Positions 1 to 10,188 of a DNA stretch of 64,000 nt are shown here, piece by piece. The notes beneath the pieces are model-generated. The model did not search any database, was not told the DNA's origin, and saw nothing but the letters and a program-made list of their open reading frames with translations. Each line of letters starts with the position of its first letter. The stretch's first letter is position 1. Source of the DNA: Bimuria novae-zelandiae CBS 107.79 (lineage: Eukaryota > Ascomycota > Dothideomycetes > Pleosporales > Didymosphaeriaceae); the NCBI GenBank assembly GCA_010015655.1, contig ML976715.1, positions 62,001 to 126,000 on the forward strand. Reading direction: 5' to 3'. A program made the translations under genes and the position numbers.

Positions 1-61
1 ACCAGCCTGGATTAGCGAAAGGATCGACACCTTGGGACGGAGCAGTCGCACTCGCACTATC

Positions 62-76
62 TACCTCCTGGGTCTG
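62..76. repeat. Target-site duplication, left, of SINE-like copy 1
   Basis: TACCTCCTGGGTCTG, repeated exactly at 679-693. A 16th base (C at 61/678) is ambiguous with the element's tail. Confidence 0.75.
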
Positions 77-678
77 CAGGAACACCAAAATCGTGATTCC
101 ACCCACACGACCGTGTGGGGGGTTCCTGTAGTATGAAATTGTTCGCCTGAACAAGCTGATTACTAGAATCACGTTCTTTATCCGCAAAAAGCTGGCGCTG
201 TTGCGATAAAGAGACCAAAAGCCAAGATGCAGAGTTTTCGCTCTGCCAAGACTTGGTCAAAACCTTTCACCCAAACTAAGTACCGCTCAGGCGACTACTA
301 CTACTTGTTCAAGCTTGAGGTTTTCCCCTACGAGGTTTTTACTTAAGGTATAAGGCAGCTTGCTAACTCGTACGAGGTCCTACTTCGTACGAGGTAGGGG
401 GAGGAAGACAGTACGGGAGCAGAGCTACAAGGGCGAGGGAGAGAGGGGCAGAACAACAACACCCTCACAGATGAGGGCCGGCTACTATAGGTATCTAGGT
501 GCCTGTAGTAGCAGGTAGACCTATTAAAGGGAGGATGGGCTATGTACAACAAGGCTACTCTGATGGTAGCCAGCCGGCAGGCACGAAATGCTTTCTGTAA
601 ATACAGCTTAGCACGTCCCCATGCCCCACGGGAGGCTAGAACGTTACGTTCCTGGACGTTAATCAATACTACTACTAC
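77..678 (+). mobile_element. SINE-like retroposon, copy 1
   Basis: About 602 bp starting CAGGAACACC and ending in a (TAC)n/(CTA)n tail. It is flanked by the 15-bp direct repeat TACCTCCTGGGTCTG at 62-76 and 679-693. A near-identical copy lies inverted at 19814-20420 with the same 5' terminal base but a different 15-bp duplication. Long duplications, a simple-sequence 3' tail and identical full-length 5' ends are hallmarks of target-primed reverse transcription by a LINE partner. The 5' end can fold (GGAAC pairs with GTTCC around a CCCACAC/GTGTGGG hairpin). No tRNA-like A/B boxes were recognised. Reading frames open on the opposite strand are conserved between copies only because the copies are about 99% identical. 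Confidence 0.75.
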
Positions 679-693
679 TACCTCCTGGGTCTG

Positions 694-1811
694 TTAGGCT
701 TTCGCAATCGCCAAATCACGGCGCGCAAACTCTTGCTTACGACTTTTCACCTCTAATAATTCGCGCTTAGCGCGAGCGACGACTTCCTCCGCGCGAGTAA
801 GCTCTAACTCCTTCTTACGCTTCTCTTGCTCCACCCTCTCCTATTCTTCTTTAGGAACATACAACTCGCACTCTGCGTGGGCAGCGATGCAGCTAGCGTA
901 ACGACTGGATACAGTATCCACAAAATACCGCAAGTTTTTCTTTATACACCTTTTGTAACAAAACACCATCTCCTTTAACGCCGCACGAATACGGACTGCT
1001 TAATTATGTCGCTCTTAGGTCGAAGTCTTCTTGCGAGGCGCGCGCGCTTTATAAGGCTTAGGATCCTTAGGCATAGTTAGGAAGGTAATTAGGTTTTAGA
1101 AATAATTAGGACCTACGACGATACTTATATAGGACGACCGCTTATGCAGCCACACGGCAAGGCGCAGGGATATTAGGACAATATCTAGAAGGAGGGGAGG
1201 TAATGTTAGGATCCGAGCGACCTACAAGTGTCGAGGACCAACGATGGGCAGCCGCGGGGTAACCATTAGTGGGACTGCACTACCGAGGTTACGTGATCTA
1301 CTATCCCGCTAAGAATACCATCCCGGATGGCACAACCCTCCTAGATAGCACAACCCTCCTAGATGGCATAACTATCTAGGATGGCACAGGATTATAGGAT
1401 AGCAGGAAAAGGATTAAATATATAAACCTACACGAATACTCTTACGGCATTCGTGTTTAACCTGTTTATTAATCTATCGTTTAGATCTGAATAAGCAACC
1501 TTGTTAATTTGATTGTGCTGTATACACCTTTAATACTAACGCCCTAGTGACAAGCGCAAGCTATCACTACAACCCTCTCTTATCCTACTAGTATTCCTGC
1601 CCGAGAACCAACCTTAGCCCCTTAGGGATTAGCTATCTCTTTGGGATCTTAACAGTGCATCGGCCCCCGCCATCCATTGGCGATATCGGTCCGTCGGTCG
1701 CTTCTCTTCTGCTGCCCCGCTAAGAAAACATTTCGAGCAGGCCGCCCACCAGAAAAAGTTATTGAGAAGGCAGTCACTGCCTGCACACGCCGACGGCAGC
1801 TTCCTAACAAC
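694..1811. other. Decayed repeat and upstream region of the fusion gene
   Basis: From 694 to 1073 lies the minus-strand decayed ORF described separately. From about 1080 to 1640 there is AT-rich repeat debris, including a short degenerate tandem motif around 1325-1385 (variants of CCTAGATAGCACAACCCT). From 1640 to 1811 GC content rises toward the next gene. The fusion-gene frame stays open upstream to 1677 but contains no ATG before 1812. Confidence 0.5.
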
Positions 1812-3947
1812 ATGACGATAATCATCCGAGTGCCCTGCTCGTCGGCCAACATCGGCCCTGGCTTCGACGTCATTGGCCTTGCGCTTTCCATGTACCTCGA
1901 GGTGCAGCTCACAGTCACTAAGCAGGCATCATCGTCGCATTCGCTCAATTGCCGCATCACCTACGAGGGGCTCAACCCCGAATCGGTCCCCCTCGTCGCC
2001 GAAGACAACCTCATCACGCGCACCGCCGTGTACGTCCTCCGCTGCCACGGCATTCGCGCCTTCCCCGCCGAGACACACGTCCATGTCAAGAACCCCATAC
2101 CGCTGGGCCGCGGGCTCGGCTCGTCGGCTGCCGCCATCGTGGCCGGCGTCAACCTGGCGAACGAAGTAGGCAACTTGCAGCTGTCAAAAGCTCGCATGCT
2201 CGACTTCTGCCTCATGGAAGAGCGCCATCCAGACAATGTCGCAGCCGCGCTATACGGAGGCTTCGTGGGCACGTACCTCAACGAACTGTCTGCCGAGGAT
2301 CTTAATCGCATGGAGATTCCGCTCAGCGAAGTTCTGCCTGAGCCTGCAGGAGGCAAGGACACAGGATTGCAGCCACCGCAGCCGCCCAAGGACATTGGGC
2401 ACTATACAAAGTACAAGTGGTCGTCGGAGATCAAGTGCATATGCATAATACCACAATTCGAAGTATCAACTGCAAAGGCGCGCGAGGTGCTTCCCGAAAG
2501 CTACTCCCGCAAAGACATCGTCTTCAACATGCAAAGATTAGCCGTCTTGACGACAGCGCTCGGACAGTCGCCCCCGGACCCAGGCATGATTTACACGGCA
2601 ATGCAGGACAAGATCCACCAGCCCTACCGGAGAGGTCTCATTCCTGGCCTCACAGAGATTTTGCAGTCCGTAACCCCACAGTCCCACCCTGGCCTACTAG
2701 GCATCTGCCTGTCCGGCGCCGGTCCGACCATTCTGGCCCTTGCTACTAGCAATTTTGAATCGATAGCGGACCACCTACTAGCCGAATTCAAGAAGGAAGG
2801 CATCACATGCGACTGGCGATTGCTTGAACTCGCGGAGGAAGGAACCACCGTCCAACGGCCGACGGCAGGCGCGACCGTACAAGTAGAAGAGGCCCTGACA
2901 TATGCTTCCTCAGGTGTTAGCATCGACGCCGGGAACGATCTCGTCAAGGGGATCAAGGCTTTGACAGCAGCCACGCGACGTCCTGGTGCAGATGGCAAGA
3001 TTGGCGGCTTTGGTGGTCTTCTCGACCTGAACGCCGCTGGCTACGAAGGAGGCCCAATACTGGTGGGTGCGATCGATGGTATTGGTACCAAGGTGAAGAT
3101 CGCATTCGAAATGGGCAAACACGATACCGTCGGCATTGACCTCGTAGCAATGAATGTGAACGACTTGGTGGTGCAAGGCGCCGAGCCTCTCATGTTCCTC
3201 GACTATTATGCGTGCAGCAAGCTCAACGTCGAGAGCGCCGTCAAATTTGTAGAAGGGGTAGCCAATGGCTGCATACAATCTGGAGCTGCTCTCGTCGGGG
3301 GCGAGACCGCAGAGATGCCAGGAATCTACCAGCAGGGCGAGTACGACGCTGGAGGCTGCGCAATCGGTGTCATCAAGCACGGCGCGACAATCCTGCCCGA
3401 CACTGCCGCCATGGCACCGGGCGATGTTCTTTTAGGTCTCGCATCGAGCGGCGTGCATTCCAATGGCTTTTCTCTGGTTCGCAAAATTATCGAGAAGAAA
3501 GGCCTTTCGTTCCACGACACCGCACCTTGGGACACAAATGTCACCATTGGAGGTAGTCTACTCACGCCGACACGCATTTACGTCAAGCCTTTGTTAGCAG
3601 CAACGCGGAAGGGTCTCATAAAGGGTATGGCACACATCACTGGCGGCGGTCTCCTCGAGAACATCCCTCGCATGCTACCCGACACTCTTGCCGCCGAGCT
3701 GGATGCAAAGACGTGGCCGGCCCTCGATGTTTTCAAGTGGCTGAAGGACGCCGGACGGCTGGAAGATTTAGAATTTTGCCGCACATTCAATACCGGACTG
3801 GGCATGGTGCTCGTCGTGAGCGAGGAGAAGGTTCGCACAACGACAGAGATTCTCCAAGAGCATGGCGAGAAGGTTTACAGAATAGGCACACTGACAAAGA
3901 AGGTGGAGGAGGAGTGCATAGTGCACAACATGGACGTCTGGCGATGA
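1812..3947 (+). CDS. Homoserine kinase-phosphoribosylformylglycinamidine cyclo-ligase (AIR synthetase) fusion protein
   Basis: A single intronless 711-residue frame. Residues 1-347 are a complete fungal THR1-type homoserine kinase (GHMP family), which phosphorylates homoserine for threonine synthesis: N-terminal VPCSSANIGPGFD, ATP-binding loop PIPLGRGLGSSAAA (95-108), ERHPDN (137-142) and C-terminal ICLSGAGPT (298-306). After a linker of about 13 residues, residues 361-705 are a complete AIR synthetase (PurM; the C-terminal half of fungal ADE5,7), which closes FGAM to AIR in purine synthesis: GGFGGLLDL, DGIGTK (422-427), GGETAEMPG (496-504), SSGVHSNG and an ITGGGLLENIPR motif. The first in-frame ATG is at 1812 (CAACATGACG); the open frame before it has none. 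The AIRS half resembles the eukaryotic ADE5,7 type. There is no stop, frameshift or intron signal between the domains. THR1 and AIRS are normally not joined in the fungi I know. Likely cytosolic. Confidence 0.93.
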   Translation: MTIIIRVPCSSANIGPGFDVIGLALSMYLEVQLTVTKQASSSHSLNCRITYEGLNPESVPLVAEDNLITRTAVYVLRCHGIRAFPAETHVHVKNPIPLGRGLGSSAAAIVAGVNLANEVGNLQLSKARMLDFCLMEERHPDNVAAALYGGFVGTYLNELSAEDLNRMEIPLSEVLPEPAGGKDTGLQPPQPPKDIGHYTKYKWSSEIKCICIIPQFEVSTAKAREVLPESYSRKDIVFNMQRLAVLTTALGQSPPDPGMIYTAMQDKIHQPYRRGLIPGLTEILQSVTPQSHPGLLGICLSGAGPTILALATSNFESIADHLLAEFKKEGITCDWRLLELAEEGTTVQRPTAGATVQVEEALTYASSGVSIDAGNDLVKGIKALTAATRRPGADGKIGGFGGLLDLNAAGYEGGPILVGAIDGIGTKVKIAFEMGKHDTVGIDLVAMNVNDLVVQGAEPLMFLDYYACSKLNVESAVKFVEGVANGCIQSGAALVGGETAEMPGIYQQGEYDAGGCAIGVIKHGATILPDTAAMAPGDVLLGLASSGVHSNGFSLVRKIIEKKGLSFHDTAPWDTNVTIGGSLLTPTRIYVKPLLAATRKGLIKGMAHITGGGLLENIPRMLPDTLAAELDAKTWPALDVFKWLKDAGRLEDLEFCRTFNTGLGMVLVVSEEKVRTTTEILQEHGEKVYRIGTLTKKVEEECIVHNMDVWR

Positions 3948-5089
3948 GATAAGGTTTACTGGACCGCTGGTGCCGCGCTGTCAGAGCTCGGGTGTGCAGC
4001 TTCGGAATGAAACCGATAGCCACGGCACGCTGATCAGACACAACAGGGTGAAGTGTTTAGCGGGGGGGTGGGGTCATTATCATGGAGGTAGTCTCGACCG
4101 CAGGTATCCAACTTTATAAGGTGTGGGTGGGTTCGACAACTAGCCCCGATCAAGACAGATGTTTGACAAAAAAAAGTTACATGCGCCGTTTAGATGACGA
4201 CCATGGGCGGATCGAAGCACTCTGATCAAATCAAGCCGCCAAGTGGGAGGCACACTGTATCATCATGGATGGTATTTCGCATGTGCAAGCGGGCTGATGC
4301 ACATTGCCTCGAATGATGCTAGAAGTCCGATATCGAGGTTTACCGGGTTAGGTAACAAGCGGCTAGCGGTCAATACAGTCGTCAACCACATGCAAAATAT
4401 GGATCGTTGTACCTTCCCATTGTCTTTCAGTGTGAAGCTAACAGAGCCGTCAGACGAAAGAGGTCTGCATCGTGCTGTGGCGGCATCGGCGTGCAGATGG
4501 TGGCGTGCTTACTGTGGACCATGCTGGTAACGCGTCGACTTATCGAGGTGCCGGACAGGGCAGGCTGGAGCTGAGGGTTGCAGCCGGACAGGGAACAGTC
4601 AGTGCCAATAGACACAGAACAGGACATCGTCGTCGCAGCGCTGCTGCTGCCTTCGCACCACTCTATCGTGATGTCGCGCCGTGTGGAGAGCGCATCCCAA
4701 CAAAACGCGTGAGAGGCCCTCATTCGTCGTGCTTGATTGCAGCCCTCACCGCTGAGACGTCTGCCCCGCGCTGAATCACACTGAGTCGCAGCGCCTTTAT
4801 CATATCGGCGGCGTACTGCGGCTTCTAGAAGGGCGAAGGAGGAGTCATCGCGTCGGGTCCGCTCGCTATCGCTAGCAGTCGCAGCGGGCGCTAGGCGAGG
4901 TCGATGGCGGGCACGTCGCGCTGCCATTGGACTGCGTCGGCCCGTCTCAGACACTTTTTTTTGTTTGCGCATAGTGTCTGAAGCGTTGTGGTCAAGCCGC
5001 ATCCGAGATTCTCACGCCTTGCTGCACGCACGTCCCAGTCCTTACTTGCTTGCTCCCTTCCTACTTCTCCCCCTCTTCTTCTTTCCACA
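3948..5089. other. Intergenic region
   Basis: About 1.1 kb between the fusion gene and APT1, with no convincing gene. Open stretches here lack family features. The last ~70 bases before 5090 form a strong C/T-rich tract (CTTCCTACTTCTCCCCCTCT and following), the usual core-promoter/5'-UTR feature of ascomycete housekeeping genes. Confidence 0.6.
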
Positions 5090-5897
5090 ATGTCCGGCGT
5101 CCACCCCAACAGCACCTCGCCGCCCTCACACACGAGCACCGCCGAACACCCCGCCCCGCCGCACCAGGACAGCACCGCGAGCCACCCTCCGCCGGGCAAG
5201 CCAGACCCCACGCTCACAGGCAGCGCCACGGGTGGTGATAGCGACCATGCCGCCGCCCAAAGAGGACTCGCCGCCGCCGGTGCCTCCCCCACCGCCGAAC
5301 TCGCCAGTCTTACGTTAAGGCTGAAGAACTCGCTGCGCCAGTTCCCCGACTTCCCTTCGCCGGGCATCCTCTTCGAAGACATCATGCCGCTCTTCGCAGA
5401 CGCGAAACTACACGACGACCTCATCCGCGCCCTCTCGCTGCACGTATCGCAGAACTTCGACAAGCCCGACGTGGTGGTGGGCCTGGACGCGCGAGGCTTC
5501 CTCTTCGGGCCCAGTCTGGCGCTGAGACTGGGCGCGGGGTTCGCGCCCGTGAGGAAGAAGGGCAAGCTGCCCGGGCCGTGCGAGACTGCGGGGTACGAGA
5601 AGGAGTACGGCAGCGACTTCTTCCAGATGCAGGCCGATGCGGTGAAGCCGGGGCAGAAGGTGCTGGTGGTGGACGACATCATCGCCACTGGTACGTCTTT
5701 ACTATCCACGAATGTGGAAGAGTCTCAGGCATGGCTAACAAAGTACAGGTGGCTCCGCACAGGCAGCAGGCTCCCTTGTCAAGAAGCTCGGCGGCACGCT
5801 CCTCGGCTACGCCTTCATCCTCGAGCTCGATTTCCTCAAGGGCCGCGACAAGCTCGACGCGCCCGTCTACACGCTCCTCTCTAGCCAGGGGAAGTAA
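5090..5897 (+). CDS. APT1: Adenine phosphoribosyltransferase
   Basis: Exons 5090-5690 and 5749-5897, with a 58-nt GT-AG intron (GTACGT...TACAG), give 249 residues. The enzyme joins adenine and PRPP to AMP in purine salvage in the cytosol. The core (from about residue 75) matches yeast Apt1: [48 protein letters not shown], the PRPP-binding loop [14 protein letters not shown] (which spans the intron) and C-terminal [11 protein letters not shown]. The start ATG is in good context (CACAATGTCC). The first ~70 residues are Pro/Ser/Thr/His-rich, low-complexity and absent from the ~187-residue yeast protein; the translation start could in principle be further in, but no downstream ATG precedes the core until the DIMPLF region. 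It lies 1.1 kb downstream of the AIRS fusion on the same strand. Confidence 0.93.
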
Positions 5898-6501
5898 CCA
5901 TAAACAAACACACACACACACACACCATATCTACTCCTCTCGCGTCGTCGTGGCATGACTCACCGCAGATCATGTTCAGCCGCAACGGAACACAAAAGTC
6001 CATTTCATATCTCCACACACCCCGATAGAACTTGAAGCACCATGCATGGAAAAGGCGTCGGCTAGCTTCCTCTTTTTCGCGCAACAGCATGAATAATACC
6101 GCATAATACCTAGGATGCGCATCCTCCTGCTGACAAGCGGCGGCTGACTCTACACTCTGCTACACATTTCCTTTTCTCAGATACGTTGGCACGGCTTTGA
6201 TGATTTCAAGGGGCACATAGATGGCTGTTCAAATCAATACGAGTTTCAGTATTTATATCTAGCATTGAAGGAAAGGAGATGCTGTGGTTGTGAGGCGTGA
6301 TTTTCCCGACGGCAAAACGCCTGGTCATCGTGCCCCTCATCGTAAGCTGCGCTCTCGGTGCGCGCTATGCTTAGCGGCGCCCCCACCTACCGCTTTGGGT
6401 TAGGAGGGAGAACTAGCGCGCCGATGCGGAGGGCCCGTGTCATCGCCCCGCGTCGCTCCGCCTATGATAGTCTCTGTTTTCCTGAAAAGAAACACTCGTC
6501 C
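5898..6501. other. Intergenic region with a short CA repeat
   Basis: Holds the APT1 3' region with a short (AC)n run at about 5907-5924, and the upstream region of the RidA gene. An open frame continuous with the RidA gene includes an ATG at 6367, but the presequence-like start at 6502 is preferred. No other gene is seen. Confidence 0.5.
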
Positions 6502-7364
6502 ATGTTGCGAATTGGGTGTACATCGACTTTGCGACTTCAGCGACCTTTTCTTACAGCTCAATTGATCACTCCCAAGTTCCGAGGATTTCGAGCGAGCCAG
6601 TTCTATAGCACTACGACAGCCATGGCCGATATCAAGAAAGTTTTTACCAAGGAGGCTATGTCGCGTAAGTATATCAGGTCGGACGAAGAGGAGGGGAAAG
6701 GAAGGGAATGTGGAGAGTGCTAATATGTGGACAGCTGCGGGGCCCTATGTACGTGCGATTCTCTGATGCAGTGCCTCGACGATTCCCTCTGCGTTCTACC
6801 TACCCCATCACCTCAGTCCACCATCATTCCGTTCATTCCCCATTCACAAAAATCCTGGAGGCATCAAACCGCCCGGTGCAACGATTTCGGCGATGAAAAA
6901 CGAAGCAGTATGGACGTTGATGACGATGCATTGCTGATACGAGCGTAGTCCCAAGCCGTGATCGCCGGCCCGAATATCTACGTATCGGGCTGTATCCCCG
7001 CTGACAAAGAGGGCAATCTGGTCACTGGCAGTATCGCCGACCAGACCAAGGCGTGTATCGAGAACATCAAGGCCGTTCTTGCGGAAGCTGGCTCGGATAT
7101 CACGCATGTTGTCAAGGTAGACCTTCCCCTCTTCCACCTACCACTCTCATTCAAATTCTTTTCAAAAGGTTTCTTACAGAGGTTGCTAAGGTCAACGTCT
7201 TCCTCACCGAGATGGCCAACTTCGCCGAGATGAACGGCACCTACGGCGAGTACTTTGCACACAAACCCGCCCGGAGCTGCGTCGCCGTCAAGCAGCTGCC
7301 CAAGGGCGTGCCGATCGAGATTGAGTGCATCGCTTATACTGGTATGGATCGAGCGAAGCTGTAA
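6502..7364 (+). CDS. RidA/YjgF/YER057c family protein, mitochondrial (Mmf1-like)
   Basis: Best exon model 6502-6664, 6861-6907, 6949-7116, 7191-7364 (183 residues). The first exon encodes an Arg/Ser-rich mitochondrial presequence ([16 protein letters not shown] ... RASQFYSTT), then [11 protein letters not shown]. The last two exons are certain: [40 protein letters not shown], then across the intron [35 protein letters not shown] and PIEIECIAY. RidA enzymes hydrolyse reactive enamines/imines released by PLP enzymes such as threonine dehydratase; yeast Mmf1 supports isoleucine synthesis and mitochondrial DNA maintenance. The donor GTAAGT at 6665 is clear, but the small second exon and the 41-nt intron after it (branch CTGAT) were chosen by phase only. 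The third intron ends in CTAAG, a weak acceptor, but it is required for the conserved VVKVNVF. The usual SGQ reads SGC here. Confidence 0.85.
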
Positions 7365-8310
7365 AACGTGGGTTGAGCCTGACGCTGTGGTGTAGGTTAA
7401 GTGGCTGAGTGGCTACAGAGTTATACCAGACGGGAATATTCATGAGTCGTACGGTTCGGTCGATGGCTGTGACGAAGCTAAAATATGGGATGAGGCGAAT
7501 TGAAAGCAGAGTAGCTGGACAAATGAGATATTCTTATAGTTGTCTTCGTGATTGCAACACTTGTCGCACCATACCGAGAGATCTTGTCCGGGTGCTGACT
7601 GAGCAGACTCTACCCGAAACGAAGTACATGACCCTGGAAGAACTTGGCCAATATTCGATTGCAACATGAGCGACTATGTGCAGTATGAGATGGACGAGTT
7701 GGAGCGGTTAATTGGGAGATGGACTTTCGGGAGCACACGAGTGGAGAAACCTCCGCCATTCCTGCAGCGAAAGGACCAAGAAGACGTATTCAGCCCAGGT
7801 GCGAGACCTTCGATCGAGGACCATGAGTCGTTGCAGCGAACGCCAAAAGTCTTGTACAATATCGCGAAGCAAGTCGCCATCGGTCCGTCTCACTCCATAA
7901 TATTGTCGCTCGCTCGTATTCTCCTGCATCGTAGTCCAGGCCGCCAGCGCATCGCGCATTCCATGTTCTGCAAAGGCTAGACCTCCTGAATCTGATCTTG
8001 CCAAGGCGGGCTCTTCCCCAGATACAGCGCGCTTCGCTACGACGCAGGGCGCGATTGGCCTCGGCTAGAGATTGCAAACACCAAGACTGCGCTGTAGCGC
8101 GAATCGCGACGATAGACCGTGCAGCACGGAAAATCAGGGCCAATCAAAGAGGACAAAGACGCTTACGCAGGGTTCAACGTCATTGCCAGGGGTGAATGGC
8201 TGAGACTCGACCTTGCTCACGTGCTCCTCATATTCATCTACCTACTCCGCTATCGTGAGTTATCCTCTACTCCACTTTACTTTTTTTGTTTCCACGGATT
8301 GAGCATTGCA
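7365..8310. other. Intergenic region
   Basis: Contains several ~70-120-codon open stretches on both strands (for example 7666-7980 on +), none with recognisable family features, and their overlap on opposite strands argues against coding. I see no RNA gene here. Confidence 0.4.
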
Positions 8311-9898
8311 ATGGCGGAGAAACCGAGTGCAAGCAGTTCGCAGACCCTTCCTAATAATGGGCGCAGCCCAACGGCACAATCCAAAAGAAGGGGAACGGAT
8401 GACACCGATTTTGACGAATACTTTGTACGCGCTGCTAAGTTGACTCTGGAAATGCCGTACGCATTTGCTAACAGTATTAGATTGGCCCACGCGATCTAGA
8501 CCACCACTCGAAATGGCCCATCTTCCTTCGTCTTCATGGGAGTATCACCCCAGAGATGATACTTCCGCTTTTGTTCGTCGGCGGGTGGTCGACTATGATC
8601 ACTTGCATCAGCAAATGGGTGTGGAACCGTTCGTAAATACCCCCCCTGGTCCCCAAGCCAGCATACTAACTTCCTCTCAGTGGGCATCAACCAGCTGCTC
8701 CTCACGGTCCTTGGTTTCGTCGTCGGTCTCGCACTGAGCTTTCGTTCGTCTACGGCTTATGAGCGCTACAACGAGGGGCGCAAGTACTGGAGCCAGCTTA
8801 CGTTCGTGTCGCAGCATCTTGCGCGCTTGATCTGGGTCCACGCTGAAGAACGGCATGACGATCCTGTTGTCGGCAAGAAGGATCTGCTTGCTAAGATCAG
8901 CGCGCTGAATTTGATTGTTGCGTTTGCGATGGCGCTGAAGCATAAGCTGAGGTTTGAGCCATATACGCATTATGATGATTTGCAGCACTTGGTTGGACAT
9001 TTAGATACGTATGCTAAAACAGTGAGTCCCCCCGACCTCCCATCCACCTATCGGAATGAGGACTCTACTGACGGTAAATCTCGCCAGGCCGACCAGCCCA
9101 CCCCCTCACGCAAACAATCCGTCTTCAAAACCTTCGGCCAATTCCTCGGCCTCCCCTTCGCAGAATCCAACCCCCGCAAACTCCTCAAAAAGTCAAAGTC
9201 CCCGCTCGGAAACCTGCCCTTGGAGATTCTCAGCTACATCTCCGCGTACCTGAAGACGGTGTACGACAACGAAACGCTCAAGGTCTCGGTGTACCAAACA
9301 CATTCGCTCAATGCGGTGCAGACGCTCAACGACGTGCTGACGGGCACCGATCGGATTCTGAACACGCCGCTGCCGATTGCGTACAGTATTGCGATCAGCC
9401 AGATTACGTGGGTATATATCTTGATCTTGCCGTTTCAGCTATATAAGAGTCTGGGGTGGATTACGATTCCGGCGAGTATTTTCGCGGCGTATATTATCCT
9501 TGGGATTGCGCTTATTGGTAAGACCCTTCTCCCCCACTTCCCACTTTCTCTCCATTCTGGTGGTTTATATAACGTGGCTAATCTATGTGTGTTTTCTAGG
9601 CCGCGAAATCGAAAACCCCTTCGGCGACGATGTCAATGATCTACCACTTGACGCCTTCTGCGGCCAGATCCGCCAGGACATCGACCTCATCATGTCGAAG
9701 CCGGCACCCGCGCCCGACGCTTTTCTCACCAGCGACGACAACGAGGTGCTGTACCCGCTCAGCCATCTGGGCGGTAAGGCGTGGGCGGATAAGAGCGTGG
9801 AGGAGATTCGCGCGGCGCTGGGGCAGAAGCCTAGGGTGCATTTTAAACATACGGAAAGCGAGGGCGTGAGTGCTGTGAAGGCTAGCGATGATGTTTAG
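8311..9898 (+). CDS. Bestrophin-like anion channel (UPF0187 family)
   Basis: Exons 8311-8424, 8481-8628, 8681-9021, 9088-9517 and 9600-9898 give 443 residues. It is a membrane protein of the bestrophin/UPF0187 family, expected to conduct chloride or other anions. Family features: SKWPIFLRLHGSIT and LLFVGGWSTMITC (first helix), the hallmark GINQLLLTVLGFVVGLALSF then RSSTAYERYNEGRKYW, the hydrophobic hairpin IAISQITWVYILILPFQLY / IPASIFAAYIILGIALIG, and the cytosolic turn GREIENPFGDDVNDLPLD, which is split by the last intron. Intron 2 uses GTTCGT, chosen over the nearby GTAAAT because only it keeps the frame (WNLGIN). Intron 3 (66 nt) has no stop and is in frame, so its retention would add 22 residues. 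Branch sites GCTAAC/ACTAAC are visible. Confidence 0.9.
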
Positions 9899-10146
9899 GG
9901 AATGTGGTCGCGTGCTTAGCAGTTTGACGGCGGGTGAGCAGGGGAGGAGATAAAAGTTTGTGAGTGTGAGGGGTGATGGGAAGGGGGGGAGGTGTTCTTT
10001 TTAGTGTTGGGAGTAGGTGGGTGCGAGGTGCGAGGCGCCAGTTCGATACCTTGCTTCATTGATAATGAGTTAAATAGTTGGAAAAAATGGTGATTGTGCG
10101 TGTAATAGGCTAAGCAGAGTTGTTCTACATCTACATACACATACTA
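9899..10146. other. 3' flank of the bestrophin gene
   Basis: Unique-looking sequence with no gene, ending at the TA target site (10145-10146) of the Fot1-like transposon. Confidence 0.5.
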
Positions 10147-10188
10147 AGTCGGGCACCCTAGTTTCCGACACCCCATAGTTTCCGACAG
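10147..10188 (+). repeat. Left terminal inverted repeat of the Fot1-like element
   Basis: Contains two copies of a GTTTCCGACA-type motif in tandem. The right repeat at about 18287-18328 matches it with a 2-bp insertion and one substitution. Confidence 0.85.

Larger units (their letters stand above)
1..1073 (-). pseudogene. Decayed ORF split by a SINE-like insertion
   Basis: On the minus strand a reading frame opens at an ATG near 1071-1073 (MPKDPKPYKARAPRKK) and runs through a lysine/arginine- and glutamate-rich, probably coiled-coil stretch down to about 694. After the inserted element at 77-678 the same frame resumes and leaves the window (QTQEVDSASATAPSQG, about 76 down to 1). It is interrupted by TAA/TAG codons only, which fits C-to-T decay. 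I do not recognise the family. It may be an accessory or C-terminal part of a transposon protein, or a host gene; the 5' end of any longer gene lies outside the window. Confidence 0.4.

Noticed and set aside
1677..1811. 45-codon upstream extension of the fusion gene as a targeting sequence
   Set aside because: It starts with TTG and contains no ATG; homoserine kinase homology begins right after the ATG at 1812.
4427..5002. 191-codon minus-strand open frame upstream of APT1
   Set aside because: No recognisable domain, low-complexity Arg/Ser composition, and it overlaps the promoter region of APT1.
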